Virus record (IMG/VR): IMGVR_UViG_3300005527_000128
Coordinates: 1 to 37,499 of that record
Strand: one strand, 5' to 3'
Length of the DNA stretch: 37,499 bases
Source: a virus
Part shown: in pieces, positions 20,824 through 28,703 of the stretch
Position numbering within the stretch: position 1 is the first letter of the stretch
How the letters are laid out: each line of letters opens with the position of its first letter
Translations under genes and position numbers: made by a program
Notes under the pieces: model-generated
Databases searched by the model: none
What the model saw: only the letters and a program-made list of their open reading frames with translations
Told to the model about the DNA's origin: nothing

Positions 20824-21051
20824 ATGGCAAAAAAAGAACAATATGATTTACATGAGCTTTATAGAAAGCTTTCAGATCTTGTAAATAGATTAGAAGATGC
20901 ATCTGAAAAACTTATGGACATTAAAGATTATCAAGACATAACAGTTGCTGGAGCTGGCTTTAAAGCTGGTCAAGCATATGCTATTATTGATAAAGTTTAT
21001 GAAGATTTAGATGAAATAACAGATGATATAGATAGACATACAACTCTTTAA
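20824..21051 (+). CDS. Small helical protein
   Basis: This 75-residue acidic protein is all helix with heptad-like spacing (LYRKLSDLVNRLEDASEKLM) and a Gly/Ala-rich middle (VAGAGFKAGQAYAII). Probably a helical hairpin dimer. Confidence 0.65.
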   Translation: MAKKEQYDLHELYRKLSDLVNRLEDASEKLMDIKDYQDITVAGAGFKAGQAYAIIDKVYEDLDEITDDIDRHTTL

Positions 21052-21061
21052 AATAAATATT

Positions 21062-21328
21062 ATGAAAAAAGAAACAACTAAGACTCTTGTCCTTGGAGAA
21101 GGTGAGGGTAGAGATGCCACTGGAGAAATTAAGAAACACGTTCTTAATTCTAAAAATGGTATTTCTTATAAACGTAATACAGAATCTATTGACTTTGAAC
21201 TTAAAGCATTAGGTGTGCTAACACATGATGAGCATGCTAAAATGATTTTTGAACAAGGTCAGTATAGATCATATAATCAGGTTGAATTTAATCCTTTTGA
21301 TCAAACTGTACAAAGAGTGTTTGACTAA
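21062..21328 (+). CDS. Hypothetical protein upstream of helicase
   Basis: This 88-residue protein has a Gly-rich N-terminal segment (LVLGEGEGRDATGEIKKHV) and ends FNPFDQTVQRVFD. Its stop overlaps the helicase start by 1 nt, so the two are coupled, which suggests a functional link to the helicase. Confidence 0.65.
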   Translation: MKKETTKTLVLGEGEGRDATGEIKKHVLNSKNGISYKRNTESIDFELKALGVLTHDEHAKMIFEQGQYRSYNQVEFNPFDQTVQRVFD

Positions 21329-22413
21329 TGAATAAAAGAGAGCAAGTCCAGCAAGAAGCATTGAATATTGCACTTAAAAATAGAAGATGTGGTTTAGGAA
21401 TATCAATGGGTGTTGGTAAAACTTTGATTGGTCTTAAATACATTGATCATTGGCAAAATAAAACAAATGTTAAAGCTCTTGTAGTAGCTCCTAAACTTTC
21501 AATATTTGAATCTTGGAAAGATGATGCTCAAAAGTTTAACATTAATATTGACAATGTACAATTTACCACATATCTTTCTTTAAACAAATACAATCCATCT
21601 GAATTTAATTTAATAGTTTTAGATGAATGTCATAGTTTATTATATACACATGATGTTTTTCTAAAAATGTTTAATGGTAGAATATTGGGTTTAACTGGTA
21701 CACCTCCAAGATATCATCGATCTGAAAAAGGTGAAATGGTTTATCAATATTGCCCTATAATGTATAATTATATTACAGATGATGCTGTAGATGATGATAT
21801 TTTAAATGATTATAGAATTATTGTGCATAGAATGGCTCTTTCAAGTGAAAATAACATTCATGTACAATTTAAGAATAATAACTTTTATACGTCAGAAGTA
21901 AAAAACTATGCTTATCAAAGCAGAAGAATAATGGAAGCAGAAACTAAAAAGCAAGAACAAATTGCTTCTATTATGCGTATGAAGTCTATTATGGAATATA
22001 AAACCAAAGAAGTTTATGCTAGAGAGTTATTAAATCACATTAAAGAAAAATGTATAGTATTTTGTAACACTCAAGATCAAGCAGATAAACTTTGTAAATA
22101 TTCTGTACATTCTAATAATTCTGAGTCAGAAGAAAATCTTCAAATGTTTAAAGATGGCACTATTAAAAAATTATCATGTGTAATGCAGCTAAATGAAGGT
22201 GTTAATATACCTAATTTAGAAGCTGGCATTATCATGCATTCATATGGTAATGAGCGTAAAGCAAGTCAAAGAATAGGTCGTCTTTTAAGACTTAACCCCA
22301 CTCAAACAGCCACTGTACATATACTTTGTTATAAAGATACAGTTGATGAAAGATGGGTAAATGAAGCTCTTAAAGATTTAGATCAGTCTAAAATTAAGTA
22401 TTTAGATGTATGA
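21328..22413 (+). CDS. SF2 DNA/RNA helicase (DEAD/SNF2-like)
   Basis: This 361-residue protein has superfamily 2 motifs in order: Walker A GISMGVGKT (24-32), motif Ia LVVAPKLS, motif II DECH (99-102), motif III GLTGTPP, motif V-like LNEGVNIP and motif VI SQRIGRLLRL (from about 313). Two RecA-like domains are present with no extra domain, a minimal architecture. It should use ATP to translocate on or open duplex nucleic acid in replication, recombination or transcription. SNF2-like helicases are common in crAss-like phages. Confidence 0.9.
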   Translation: MNKREQVQQEALNIALKNRRCGLGISMGVGKTLIGLKYIDHWQNKTNVKALVVAPKLSIFESWKDDAQKFNINIDNVQFTTYLSLNKYNPSEFNLIVLDECHSLLYTHDVFLKMFNGRILGLTGTPPRYHRSEKGEMVYQYCPIMYNYITDDAVDDDILNDYRIIVHRMALSSENNIHVQFKNNNFYTSEVKNYAYQSRRIMEAETKKQEQIASIMRMKSIMEYKTKEVYARELLNHIKEKCIVFCNTQDQADKLCKYSVHSNNSESEENLQMFKDGTIKKLSCVMQLNEGVNIPNLEAGIIMHSYGNERKASQRIGRLLRLNPTQTATVHILCYKDTVDERWVNEALKDLDQSKIKYLDV

Positions 22414-22811
22414 AAAAGAATTTACACTTTGTAGGTAAATATATTAAGAAGAATGGAAGGCTAGAATTTGCTAGCCTTTCTTCTTCTAAACAATATGAGT
22501 TGTTTGTTTCACATGTAGAAGAAGGACAATTAGTAGAATGTTTTTTTGAAGCAACACATGATGATGGTACACTACCACAACTAGCTAAGCTTCATGTAAT
22601 GATTAAACAATTAGCTACACATATAGGTGAAACAGTAGAAAATATGAAAATACTTGTAAAAGATAGAGCTGGGCTTTGTATAGCTAGAGAAGTGGCAGGT
22701 AAAGAGTATTTTCTTGCTAAATCATTTGCAGAATGCTCTAGGGACGAATTGTCCCTAGCTATTCAGGCTGCGATTGAGATTGGTCATCAAATAGATTATC
22801 CTCTTCAATAA
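22410..22811 (+). CDS. Hypothetical protein downstream of helicase
   Basis: This 133-residue protein starts as ATGA overlap with the helicase stop. N-terminal strands (LHFVGKYIKKNGRLEFASL) are followed by helices. SFAECSRDELSLAIQAAIEI near the end looks like a small helical domain. Its last 53 nt overlap the convergent minus-strand gene, so both frames code over 22759-22811. Confidence 0.7.
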   Translation: MKKNLHFVGKYIKKNGRLEFASLSSSKQYELFVSHVEEGQLVECFFEATHDDGTLPQLAKLHVMIKQLATHIGETVENMKILVKDRAGLCIAREVAGKEYFLAKSFAECSRDELSLAIQAAIEIGHQIDYPLQ

Positions 22812-23136
22812 GATTAAATAATGTATCTTTTAAGTAGGATTCTTGTTCTATTTCATTAGTCATTCCTTGTTCTTTAGCATATGATTGTATATCATGCATT
22901 AGTAAACTTAAAGTTATAAAATGACTCATCCACTCCTGTGTAAATTGTGTATCATTTTTAACAACATAAGCATGATGCTTAAGTTCTGCATTAAAGAGGT
23001 TAATTTGTTCATCTGAAAGTCCATTTACCATATATGCTTGTAATTGCTGTAGTCTTACAACCATACCAGAAGTAAATACTACATTTATTTTAGCATCTTT
23101 GCGTATTATATGTATTTTCTCTGTTTTTTTGCTCAT
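22759..23136 (-). CDS. Lone reverse-strand gene, possible regulator
   Basis: This 125-residue protein begins MSKKTEKIHIIRKDAKINVV and continues with helices, including VRLQQLQAYMVNGLSDEQIN, and an acidic tail. It is the only minus-strand gene between 4.7 and 27.2 kb and is divergent from ung across a perfect palindrome. It overlaps the gene at 22410 tail-to-tail by 53 nt. Position suggests autoregulation, but no DNA-binding motif is certain. Confidence 0.7.
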   Translation of the reverse strand: MSKKTEKIHIIRKDAKINVVFTSGMVVRLQQLQAYMVNGLSDEQINLFNAELKHHAYVVKNDTQFTQEWMSHFITLSLLMHDIQSYAKEQGMTNEIEQESYLKDTLFNLIEEDNLFDDQSQSQPE

Positions 23137-23137
23137 C

Positions 23138-23154
23138 TGTTATAATTTATAACA
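23138..23154. promoter_or_regulatory. Perfect 17-bp palindrome, probable operator
   Basis: TGTTATAA-T-TTATAACA is an exact inverted repeat in the 34-bp gap between the reverse-strand gene (start at 23136) and ung (start at 23171). A dimeric repressor bound here would block both genes. Confidence 0.6.
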
Positions 23155-23170
23155 AATTTAATTAAAATAT

Positions 23171-23887
23171 ATGACTGAACAAGTAAATCTTGAAGAAGTT
23201 AAAACAAAACTTATTGAGAAGCTTAAACCTTCAGGTTGGGCTGGTAAACTAAAAGGATTTGTACAAAGTTCTGACTTTGATAAAATCTTAGAAGTGTTAT
23301 ATAAATTAAGAGAAGATGGTAAAAGATTTACTCCTCCTCTTAAACATGTATTTAGGGCATTTGAAGAATGTCCAATAAATGATCTTAAAGTGGTAATGAT
23401 TGGACAAGATCCATATCCACAATTTGGTGTAGCTGATGGTATATCTTTTTCTTGTAGTTTAACAGGTAAACCACAGCCAAGCTTAAGACATATATTTCAA
23501 GCTATTGAAACAACAGTTCATCAAGACTTTCCAAGTCATCAAGATCCAGACCTTAAACGATGGGCTAATCAAGGTGTACTAATGCTAAACTCAGCTCTTA
23601 CATGTGAAATAGATAAAATAGGTTCACATGTACCTATATGGAAAGAGTTTACAGCTTATGTATTAGATATACTAAACTATACAAACTCAGGACTAATTTT
23701 TGTTTTGCTAGGTAAGCAAGCTCAAGAATTTGAAACAATGATTGGTCATCAACATCATATTATAAAAGTATCACATCCAGCCTCTGCAGCATACAATGGA
23801 GGTAAATGGGATTGTAATGATGTATTTAATAAAATAAATGAAATTATTATAGGTCAAAATGGTAAAACTTTTGCTATTAACTGGTAA
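23171..23887 (+). CDS. ung: Uracil-DNA glycosylase, family 1
   Basis: This 238-residue protein has the family 1 signature GQDPYPQFGVADGISFS, with catalytic Asp80 and Tyr82. The family normally has GQDPYH; here the residue after Tyr is Pro. LMLNSALTCE is the uracil-contacting Asn strand and SHPASAAYNGG replaces the usual HPSPLS loop, keeping the His. The enzyme removes uracil from DNA to start base excision repair. Some phages also use it in replication. It is divergent from the reverse gene and starts the block leading to the MoxR/VWA pair. Confidence 0.92.
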   Translation: MTEQVNLEEVKTKLIEKLKPSGWAGKLKGFVQSSDFDKILEVLYKLREDGKRFTPPLKHVFRAFEECPINDLKVVMIGQDPYPQFGVADGISFSCSLTGKPQPSLRHIFQAIETTVHQDFPSHQDPDLKRWANQGVLMLNSALTCEIDKIGSHVPIWKEFTAYVLDILNYTNSGLIFVLLGKQAQEFETMIGHQHHIIKVSHPASAAYNGGKWDCNDVFNKINEIIIGQNGKTFAINW

Positions 23888-23919
23888 TAACTGCTAATAA
23901 CAACTAATAATCAATAATT

Positions 23920-24264
23920 ATGGCTATCAACAAAGTAGATTTAACTGTATCACAATTATTAAATGACCTCAGTGAAGGTTTAACCTGGTTAAAGAAAGAT
24001 GATCTTGGTTATGGATCAATCGAAACAAAATATGGTGCTAATGAAAAACAAATCTTAGCTATTAGAAAACATCCAAAACTTAAAGATGCAGATACATCTC
24101 TAACTGTATTTAATATTATAGATGATACCACCACCCAAGAATCAGAACCTTCCAGGACAAATACAGACGATCAGCAACCAACGCTTAATATGGTCAGTAC
24201 ACAAGAAAGAGTGGATAAGTTTGAGTCAGTATCTAACGCAGTCGACATCTTTGCACAACTCTAA
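23920..24264 (+). CDS. Hypothetical protein before the MoxR ATPase
   Basis: This 114-residue protein has an N-terminal helical domain (VDLTVSQLLNDLSEGLTWLK, GANEKQILAIRKHPKLKDAD) and a disordered C-terminal half rich in Thr, Asp and Gln, ending in a short helix VDIFAQL. It lies 4 nt before the MoxR gene and may be an adaptor for it. Confidence 0.7.
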   Translation: MAINKVDLTVSQLLNDLSEGLTWLKKDDLGYGSIETKYGANEKQILAIRKHPKLKDADTSLTVFNIIDDTTTQESEPSRTNTDDQQPTLNMVSTQERVDKFESVSNAVDIFAQL

Positions 24265-24268
24265 TAAT

Positions 24269-25621
24269 ATGAGTAATAATAGAGCAAATAGACCAAGTCC
24301 ATCTGTCAGCGCAACAGGTTATATAGATGGAAGTATATTAGAAGGAAATGATGGTAGATTTTGGATGGTACAGTCAAATGTATCAGGTGTAAAAAGATGG
24401 GTTCCTACCAGTCTTAAAGTACCTTCTGGTCAACAGACAACAGCACCAGTACAAACTACTAAACCAGAAACAGAACAACTTTTACAAAATTTTAAAAATA
24501 AAAACATGGGCAAAGTAAAAACTATTACTAAGCGTACTACACAAGAAGTGAGACATATTGAGACATCTTTGATTAACAAAGAAGAAGTATTTAAGATGTT
24601 AGCTTTAGCAGAAGCTACAGGTTTACCCTTATTGTTAGTAGGCGAACCTGGCGTTGCTAAAACTAAAACTATTATTGAATATGCTAAAGCATGGTTGAAC
24701 AGAGATGGTAAAATGACACCACAAGACTTTGCTAGCAAAATGTATATTCTAGAAACTGATGAGGGCACTAAAGCTTCTGAGATTAAAGGTATGCCAGATC
24801 TAGACACTTTGTTTACACAAAACAAGTATGAGCTTAATACACCTATTGCAGATGCAGACATTGTTATCATCAACGAGGTTGACAAAGCAAGCTCAGCTAT
24901 TCGTAATGCAATGTTGGGTGTGATGAACGAGAAGTTTCTGTTCAATGGTAAACACAAAATTCCTTGTAAATGGAAATTGTTTATTGCCACTTGTAATGAA
25001 ATTCCAAAAGATGAAGTAGATTCACCTTTTTGGGATCGTTTTATGCTCAAAATGACTGTAAATCGTGTATCTCCTGGTGAAATGTCTAAATACTATTCTA
25101 AAGGTGCACGTACATATCGTGAGAACTTTACAATTGGCATTCCAAATGCTACAGAAGTTGAAAGCGTAGAAATTCCTCTTAACAAGCTTGACAAATATCT
25201 AGAAGTAGGTTATACAGCTAGTTCTGATCGTACATTGACATTTGTGCCAAGACTGGCTAAAGCTGTATCTTATATCTGGGATATTAGTGTTGATAAAGCT
25301 CTTGTTAAAACTGCTCAGATTATGATTAGTCAAACAGCAGCGAGCGAGCTTCAAAACAAGCTAATGAGTGCAGAAGTTAAAGCTGTAATGTCTAAAGTTG
25401 AGATGTTACATTCTCGTAATACAAATGAGGAGCTTGAGCTGGCTGTAGCTGAAATTGAAAGTTTGGTAAATACTTATGCTTCAAGAGGTAATATGGATCA
25501 AACACAAGTAGAAGAAGTAGAGATTTCTATGGCTTATATTCTTGAGAATCATCCTGCTAGAAAAAACAAGCAGTTATCTCAGGAATTTGATGAGATTTTG
25601 ACAGAGGAACTTCCTCTTTAA
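24269..25621 (+). CDS. MoxR-type AAA+ ATPase
   Basis: I chose the ATG at 24269, just after the upstream stop, instead of a longer in-frame reading from 24122, which gives 450 residues. A short N-terminal domain (GYIDGSILEGNDGRFWMVQS) precedes the AAA+ core: Walker A GEPGVAKT (125-132), Walker B IVIINEVDKASS, a sensor-1 Asn in FIATCNEIP and an Arg-finger region FWDRF. MoxR ATPases work with VWA-domain partners to remodel or activate protein complexes. The next gene supplies that partner. Confidence 0.9.
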   Translation: MSNNRANRPSPSVSATGYIDGSILEGNDGRFWMVQSNVSGVKRWVPTSLKVPSGQQTTAPVQTTKPETEQLLQNFKNKNMGKVKTITKRTTQEVRHIETSLINKEEVFKMLALAEATGLPLLLVGEPGVAKTKTIIEYAKAWLNRDGKMTPQDFASKMYILETDEGTKASEIKGMPDLDTLFTQNKYELNTPIADADIVIINEVDKASSAIRNAMLGVMNEKFLFNGKHKIPCKWKLFIATCNEIPKDEVDSPFWDRFMLKMTVNRVSPGEMSKYYSKGARTYRENFTIGIPNATEVESVEIPLNKLDKYLEVGYTASSDRTLTFVPRLAKAVSYIWDISVDKALVKTAQIMISQTAASELQNKLMSAEVKAVMSKVEMLHSRNTNEELELAVAEIESLVNTYASRGNMDQTQVEEVEISMAYILENHPARKNKQLSQEFDEILTEELPL

Positions 25622-25633
25622 TTTTTAATAATA

Positions 25634-25664
25634 AAAGGGTACCAAAAAATGGTACCCTTTTTTT
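25634..25664 (+). terminator. Intrinsic terminator between MoxR and VWA genes
   Basis: AAAGGGTACC/GGTACCCTTT (25634-25660) with an A-rich loop and T residues. It separates the two partner genes, so the VWA gene depends on read-through or on its own promoter; its start lies 12 nt later. Confidence 0.85.
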
Positions 25665-25675
25665 AATTTAAGCTT

Positions 25676-27178
25676 ATGGCTAAAGAATATAAAAATGTAT
25701 ACACTATTCTTGAGAAAGTAAAGAAAGGTGAAATTGATAGCTATTATAAAGACAGTGATGGTTTATTTGGAAAGATTAATTTCTACAAAAAACCAGACCT
25801 AGTTAAACCTTATTTACACTATATTGATGAAAATCGTTTGTACAATATAGTTAACACTCATGTAACAAACCCAGGAACAGCAGCTGAATTTTTTCAAAAG
25901 TTTTCTACTCATAGTGAATATAAAGCTTTAGGATCTAATGCACCAAAAGTAGAAGAGTTTGGTAAACTGTTTAGAGAAACCTATGAAGAGTTTCCAGAAC
26001 ATGTTTCAAATGATATATTCAAGATGTATTACAACAAAATTGAGAAGCTTGATTTTGTTGATAGAGGTCCAGAAAACTATACAAAGTATAAGTTTCTAGA
26101 GAAAGCTAATAATCCTGTAGGTAAAGTGATGACTGAAAAATCTAATTTGAAATCAGCAATCTTCACTCGTAATATTGTTAGTTATCTTATAGCTAGATTA
26201 ACCATGCTTAAATACACTGATCCTCAAGCTGCAGAAGATCTTGAAAATTGCATGAACAATGGTGATGAATTTAATAATCAAGGTGCAGATAATGCATTAG
26301 ATAAAGCTCTTAACTCAAGAACTGGTAAATCTATGCTTGATTCTGCAATGCAACAAGCGCAAGATCTTTGTAAGCAAATGGATGGTGCTATGCCTGAAGA
26401 CACGCAAGAAAGATTATTTGAAGCTTGTAGTAATAATAGTGGTGGAGATGGCGCAGCTAAACTTACACCAGACTATCTTAAGAATGTTGCAGCTAATTTA
26501 GAGAGCTTAAGTTTGTCTATGGGATCTTTAAAAGATAGAATTAAGAAACTATTAGATAAATCTACTAGCTATTTTAGTGCAAAAGATAAAGTGAAATATG
26601 AAGACTTACTTAACTCAGATAATGTAGCTGGACTAGATGAATTTGAACTATTACATCCCAAGCTTCGTAAAATCTTTATTGAAGATATAAACATCAAAGA
26701 CACTCAGAAAATGGGTAAGATTGATATTTATATTGATGTATCAGGTTCTATGGGTGAGAGTTGTGGTGTACAAAATTCAAAAGGTGATGTTATTGACAAA
26801 ATGGATTTTGCTAAAAGCTTTGCAGCTAAGATGAAATCTATGGACATGTTAAACAACATCTACGAATTTGATACAAGAGTTCGTAAAGTTAAAGATAGCA
26901 TACTTGATATAGCAATGATGGATTCTGGTGGTGGTACATGCATTGATAATGTTGTTAATAAAATAGAACAAAATGGCGTTAATGCACTTGTCATTACAGA
27001 TGCAGAAGATAGCTGTCGTATTTATTCTGATAAAGCTTTCTTTATAGGTATTAAAGGTGCGAGATTTCACCATTTTAATACAGAAGTAATTAAACAATAC
27101 TCAGAGAAAGGTCAAGCAATTGTCTTCGATGGTAGTAGAATCTTTAAAGTGGATCAGGACGGTAAGATTAGTGGTTAA
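25676..27178 (+). CDS. VWA-domain protein, partner of the MoxR ATPase
   Basis: This 500-residue protein has a long helical N-terminal part (about 1-330) and a C-terminal von Willebrand A domain. The MIDAS metal site is complete: DVSGS (Asp354, Ser356, Ser358), Thr421 in GGGTCID and Asp in ITDAED. Such CoxE/RavA-ViaA-like pairs act as metal-dependent chaperones that insert or remodel target complexes. The target in this phage is unknown; virion assembly or takeover of host complexes are possible. Confidence 0.9.
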   Translation: MAKEYKNVYTILEKVKKGEIDSYYKDSDGLFGKINFYKKPDLVKPYLHYIDENRLYNIVNTHVTNPGTAAEFFQKFSTHSEYKALGSNAPKVEEFGKLFRETYEEFPEHVSNDIFKMYYNKIEKLDFVDRGPENYTKYKFLEKANNPVGKVMTEKSNLKSAIFTRNIVSYLIARLTMLKYTDPQAAEDLENCMNNGDEFNNQGADNALDKALNSRTGKSMLDSAMQQAQDLCKQMDGAMPEDTQERLFEACSNNSGGDGAAKLTPDYLKNVAANLESLSLSMGSLKDRIKKLLDKSTSYFSAKDKVKYEDLLNSDNVAGLDEFELLHPKLRKIFIEDINIKDTQKMGKIDIYIDVSGSMGESCGVQNSKGDVIDKMDFAKSFAAKMKSMDMLNNIYEFDTRVRKVKDSILDIAMMDSGGGTCIDNVVNKIEQNGVNALVITDAEDSCRIYSDKAFFIGIKGARFHHFNTEVIKQYSEKGQAIVFDGSRIFKVDQDGKISG

Positions 27179-27185
27179 AAAAAAG

Positions 27186-27215
27186 AAAGCCCCTGTAAAA
27201 AGGGGCTTTTTACTT
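27186..27215. terminator. Bidirectional terminator between converging blocks
   Basis: AAAGCCCC (27186-27193) pairs with GGGGCTTT (27202-27209). T residues follow on the plus strand, and the A-run at 27178-27188 gives T residues on the minus strand, so it serves both the VWA gene and the minus-strand cassette. Confidence 0.85.
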
Positions 27216-27217
27216 TT

Positions 27218-27246
27218 GCTATTAGCAGGAAGGAGGAACTAATAGC
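27218..27246 (-). promoter_or_regulatory. 8-bp hairpin with purine-rich loop
   Basis: GCTATTAG (27218-27225) pairs exactly with CTAATAGC (27239-27246). The 13-nt loop reads CAGGAAGGAGGAA on the plus strand. In the minus-strand transcript the loop is pyrimidine-rich and contains CCUCC. It may be a second terminator stem or an RNA regulator. Confidence 0.5.
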
Positions 27247-27263
27247 TTATATATAAGAGAGGG

Positions 27264-27389
27264 TTAGCGTCCTTGCGCGCGATATTTAGACACAGATTTA
27301 TCCTTGGGTCCACGTGATTTAGCAGCTTTGCCACCCTTGCGTTTACCAAATGTGATTTTTCTAGAGTCTGTAAGTTTACCTTTTGCCAT
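27264..27389 (-). CDS. Tiny very basic protein, 41 aa
   Basis: The true start is the ATG at 27389, not the longer frame reaching 27506. The product begins MAKGKLTDSRKITFGKRKGG and ends in KYRAQGR, with many Lys, Arg and Gly and no hydrophobic core. It resembles DNA- or RNA-packaging micro-proteins. It overlaps the upstream Thr-rich gene by 1 nt, so the two are coupled. Confidence 0.7.
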   Translation of the reverse strand: MAKGKLTDSRKITFGKRKGGKAAKSRGPKDKSVSKYRAQGR

Positions 27390-27631
27390 TATGGAGTAGT
27401 AGTGGTTGTAGTGGTTGAAGTAGTAGACGTTGTTGAAGTAGTCGTTGAGGTAGTTGTAGTTGGTGCTGGTCCAGGAGGAACAGTAGTAGTAGTTGTTAAA
27501 CAACATAAGTCTGCTGGAACTTCATACCAAGTTGAAGATCCATTGGGAAATGATCCTGCTGTAAGAATTAAACTCCCAGGTACAATTTTTCCTTGTTTGC
27601 TGTACCTTACAAATGCGCGTTTCTTTGCCAT
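27389..27631 (-). CDS. Small protein with poly-Thr tail
   Basis: This 80-residue protein has a folded first half (MAKKRAFVRYSKQGKIVPGS, TWYEVPADLCC) and a low-complexity tail made of Thr, Ser, Pro (PPGPAPTTTT and onward, ending TTTTTTTP). The tail could be a flexible linker or O-glycosylated in Bacteroidota, whose O-glycosylation systems act on Thr/Ser-rich segments. It is probably displayed on virion or cell surface; not proven. Confidence 0.7.
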   Translation of the reverse strand: MAKKRAFVRYSKQGKIVPGSLILTAGSFPNGSSTWYEVPADLCCLTTTTTVPPGPAPTTTTSTTTSTTSTTSTTTTTTTP

Positions 27632-27654
27632 TTTAATTAATTTTTAAAAGTTAT

Positions 27655-27732
27655 TTAAGGTCTAGGTCTAGTAGGACGTGGTCTAGTAGGTTTACCACAC
27701 CCACATCCATAATTTACGATATTTTTTACCAT
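27655..27732 (-). CDS. Micro-protein, 25 aa, Cys and Arg-Pro repeats
   Basis: ATG at 27732 gives MVKNIVNYGCGCGKPTRPRP plus TRPRP. The GCGCG motif and PTRPRP duplicated repeat are unusual for random sequence. It lies in the same operon with an A/T-rich leader. It may bind metal or nucleic acid, or be a surface peptide. Confidence 0.5.
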   Translation of the reverse strand: MVKNIVNYGCGCGKPTRPRPTRPRP

Positions 27733-27743
27733 TTTCAAAATTT

Positions 27744-28700
27744 TTAATATCCAACAATATTTCTTATAAATAAACTATCATTTTGTATGTAATTACAACC
27801 ACCCGATGTAGGTCCTATCCACCAATATCCTGGTCTAGAATATGAATTACCCATTATAGGTGCTCTACCTGTTGTTGATGTTCCAAAACCTGCAAAATAC
27901 TCTGCAAGAAAATTACAATTTGTATCAAAATGGGATTGATGATATAATCCAAAAGTATGCCCTGCCTCATGTGAAGTGGCTTCCCAAATAGATTTTTGTC
28001 TATAACCTAATGCTTTACTAAATACAAATGCTGGTACGTCTAATCCCCAAGTAATTGATTCTATAAAAGCAACACCTCCTGCACAAGCTGTAGGTCCACA
28101 ATACCATTCATAATTTTCTGTAATTATTACTTTTTGTCTACGAACAACAGAAGCGTTCTTATAAACATTAGAGTCTGTGGTAACATTAATGTTTTTAAAC
28201 TGAACAAAATCAGCTGTTACAGAATCTACAATATTTTTAATCTCTGTTGGACTTAGACCTGATGGTGTAGCATAAAATGGTAGTCCAGCGTTTTGAGGTA
28301 TCCAATAACGACTATTTACATATTCACCATCGAAGTTTAAAAATACCACCCAAGATCCTGTACCTACAATAGGAGGAAATGGTGTAGCATCACAAGCATC
28401 ACCAGTACCATCTTTATCACTGTCTAACTGATCTGGATTAAATGTGACAGAGCAATTATCTTGTGAATCAAGAAAACCATCTTTATCTGTATCTCTAGTT
28501 TTTCCTCTTCTTGTCGCAATTATTTGCTCTTTTTGAGACATTCTTGCAACAACATTATACTTTCCTTGTAAGAAATCACAAGTAATTTTTTGGTCTTCTT
28601 TTAAAGAAACAATATCATTTTGTTTATTACAAGAAACAATTATGATACTAGTTATTAACAATAACAATATTACAGCAATAATAACTATGTGTGATTTCAT
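27744..28700 (-). CDS. Lipoprotein metzincin metalloprotease with TSP3 repeat
   Basis: This 318-residue protein starts with a signal and lipobox (IIIVSC, Cys24), so the mature protein should be lipid-anchored. Residues 70-104 form a thrombospondin type 3 calcium repeat (DTDKDGFLDSQDNC, NPDQ, DSDKDGTGDACD). The C-terminal protease domain has the metzincin zinc motif HEAGHTFGLYH (His244, Glu245, His248, His254) and a Met-turn candidate APIM283GNSY. It should cut proteins outside the cytoplasm. It is very unusual for a phage and resembles secreted proteases of Bacteroidota. It lies 3 nt downstream of the gene at 28704, in the lysis cassette. Confidence 0.88.
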   Translation of the reverse strand: MKSHIVIIAVILLLLITSIIIVSCNKQNDIVSLKEDQKITCDFLQGKYNVVARMSQKEQIIATRRGKTRDTDKDGFLDSQDNCSVTFNPDQLDSDKDGTGDACDATPFPPIVGTGSWVVFLNFDGEYVNSRYWIPQNAGLPFYATPSGLSPTEIKNIVDSVTADFVQFKNINVTTDSNVYKNASVVRRQKVIITENYEWYCGPTACAGGVAFIESITWGLDVPAFVFSKALGYRQKSIWEATSHEAGHTFGLYHQSHFDTNCNFLAEYFAGFGTSTTGRAPIMGNSYSRPGYWWIGPTSGGCNYIQNDSLFIRNIVGY

Positions 28701-28703
28701 ATA

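Noticed and set aside
24430-25050. 206-codon open frame on the minus strand inside the MoxR gene
   Set aside because: It is a shadow of the AAA+ coding frame, with no leader and a Ser/Leu-rich composition typical of antisense frames.
27264-27506. Longer 80-codon reading of the tiny basic gene
   Set aside because: The first 39 residues are Tyr/Asn-rich translation of the Thr-rich gene in another frame; the ATG at 27389 fits the operon.
27389-27506. Diversity-generating retroelement or CRISPR array suggested by repeated GTAGTAG units
   Set aside because: The repeats are simple codon repeats for Thr. No reverse transcriptase, template repeat or spaced array is seen, and no CRISPR array occurs in the window.
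27402-27647. Val-rich plus-strand open frame opposite the Thr-rich gene
   Set aside because: The Val runs are the reverse of the Thr/Ser codons; there is no leader or neighbour support on that strand.
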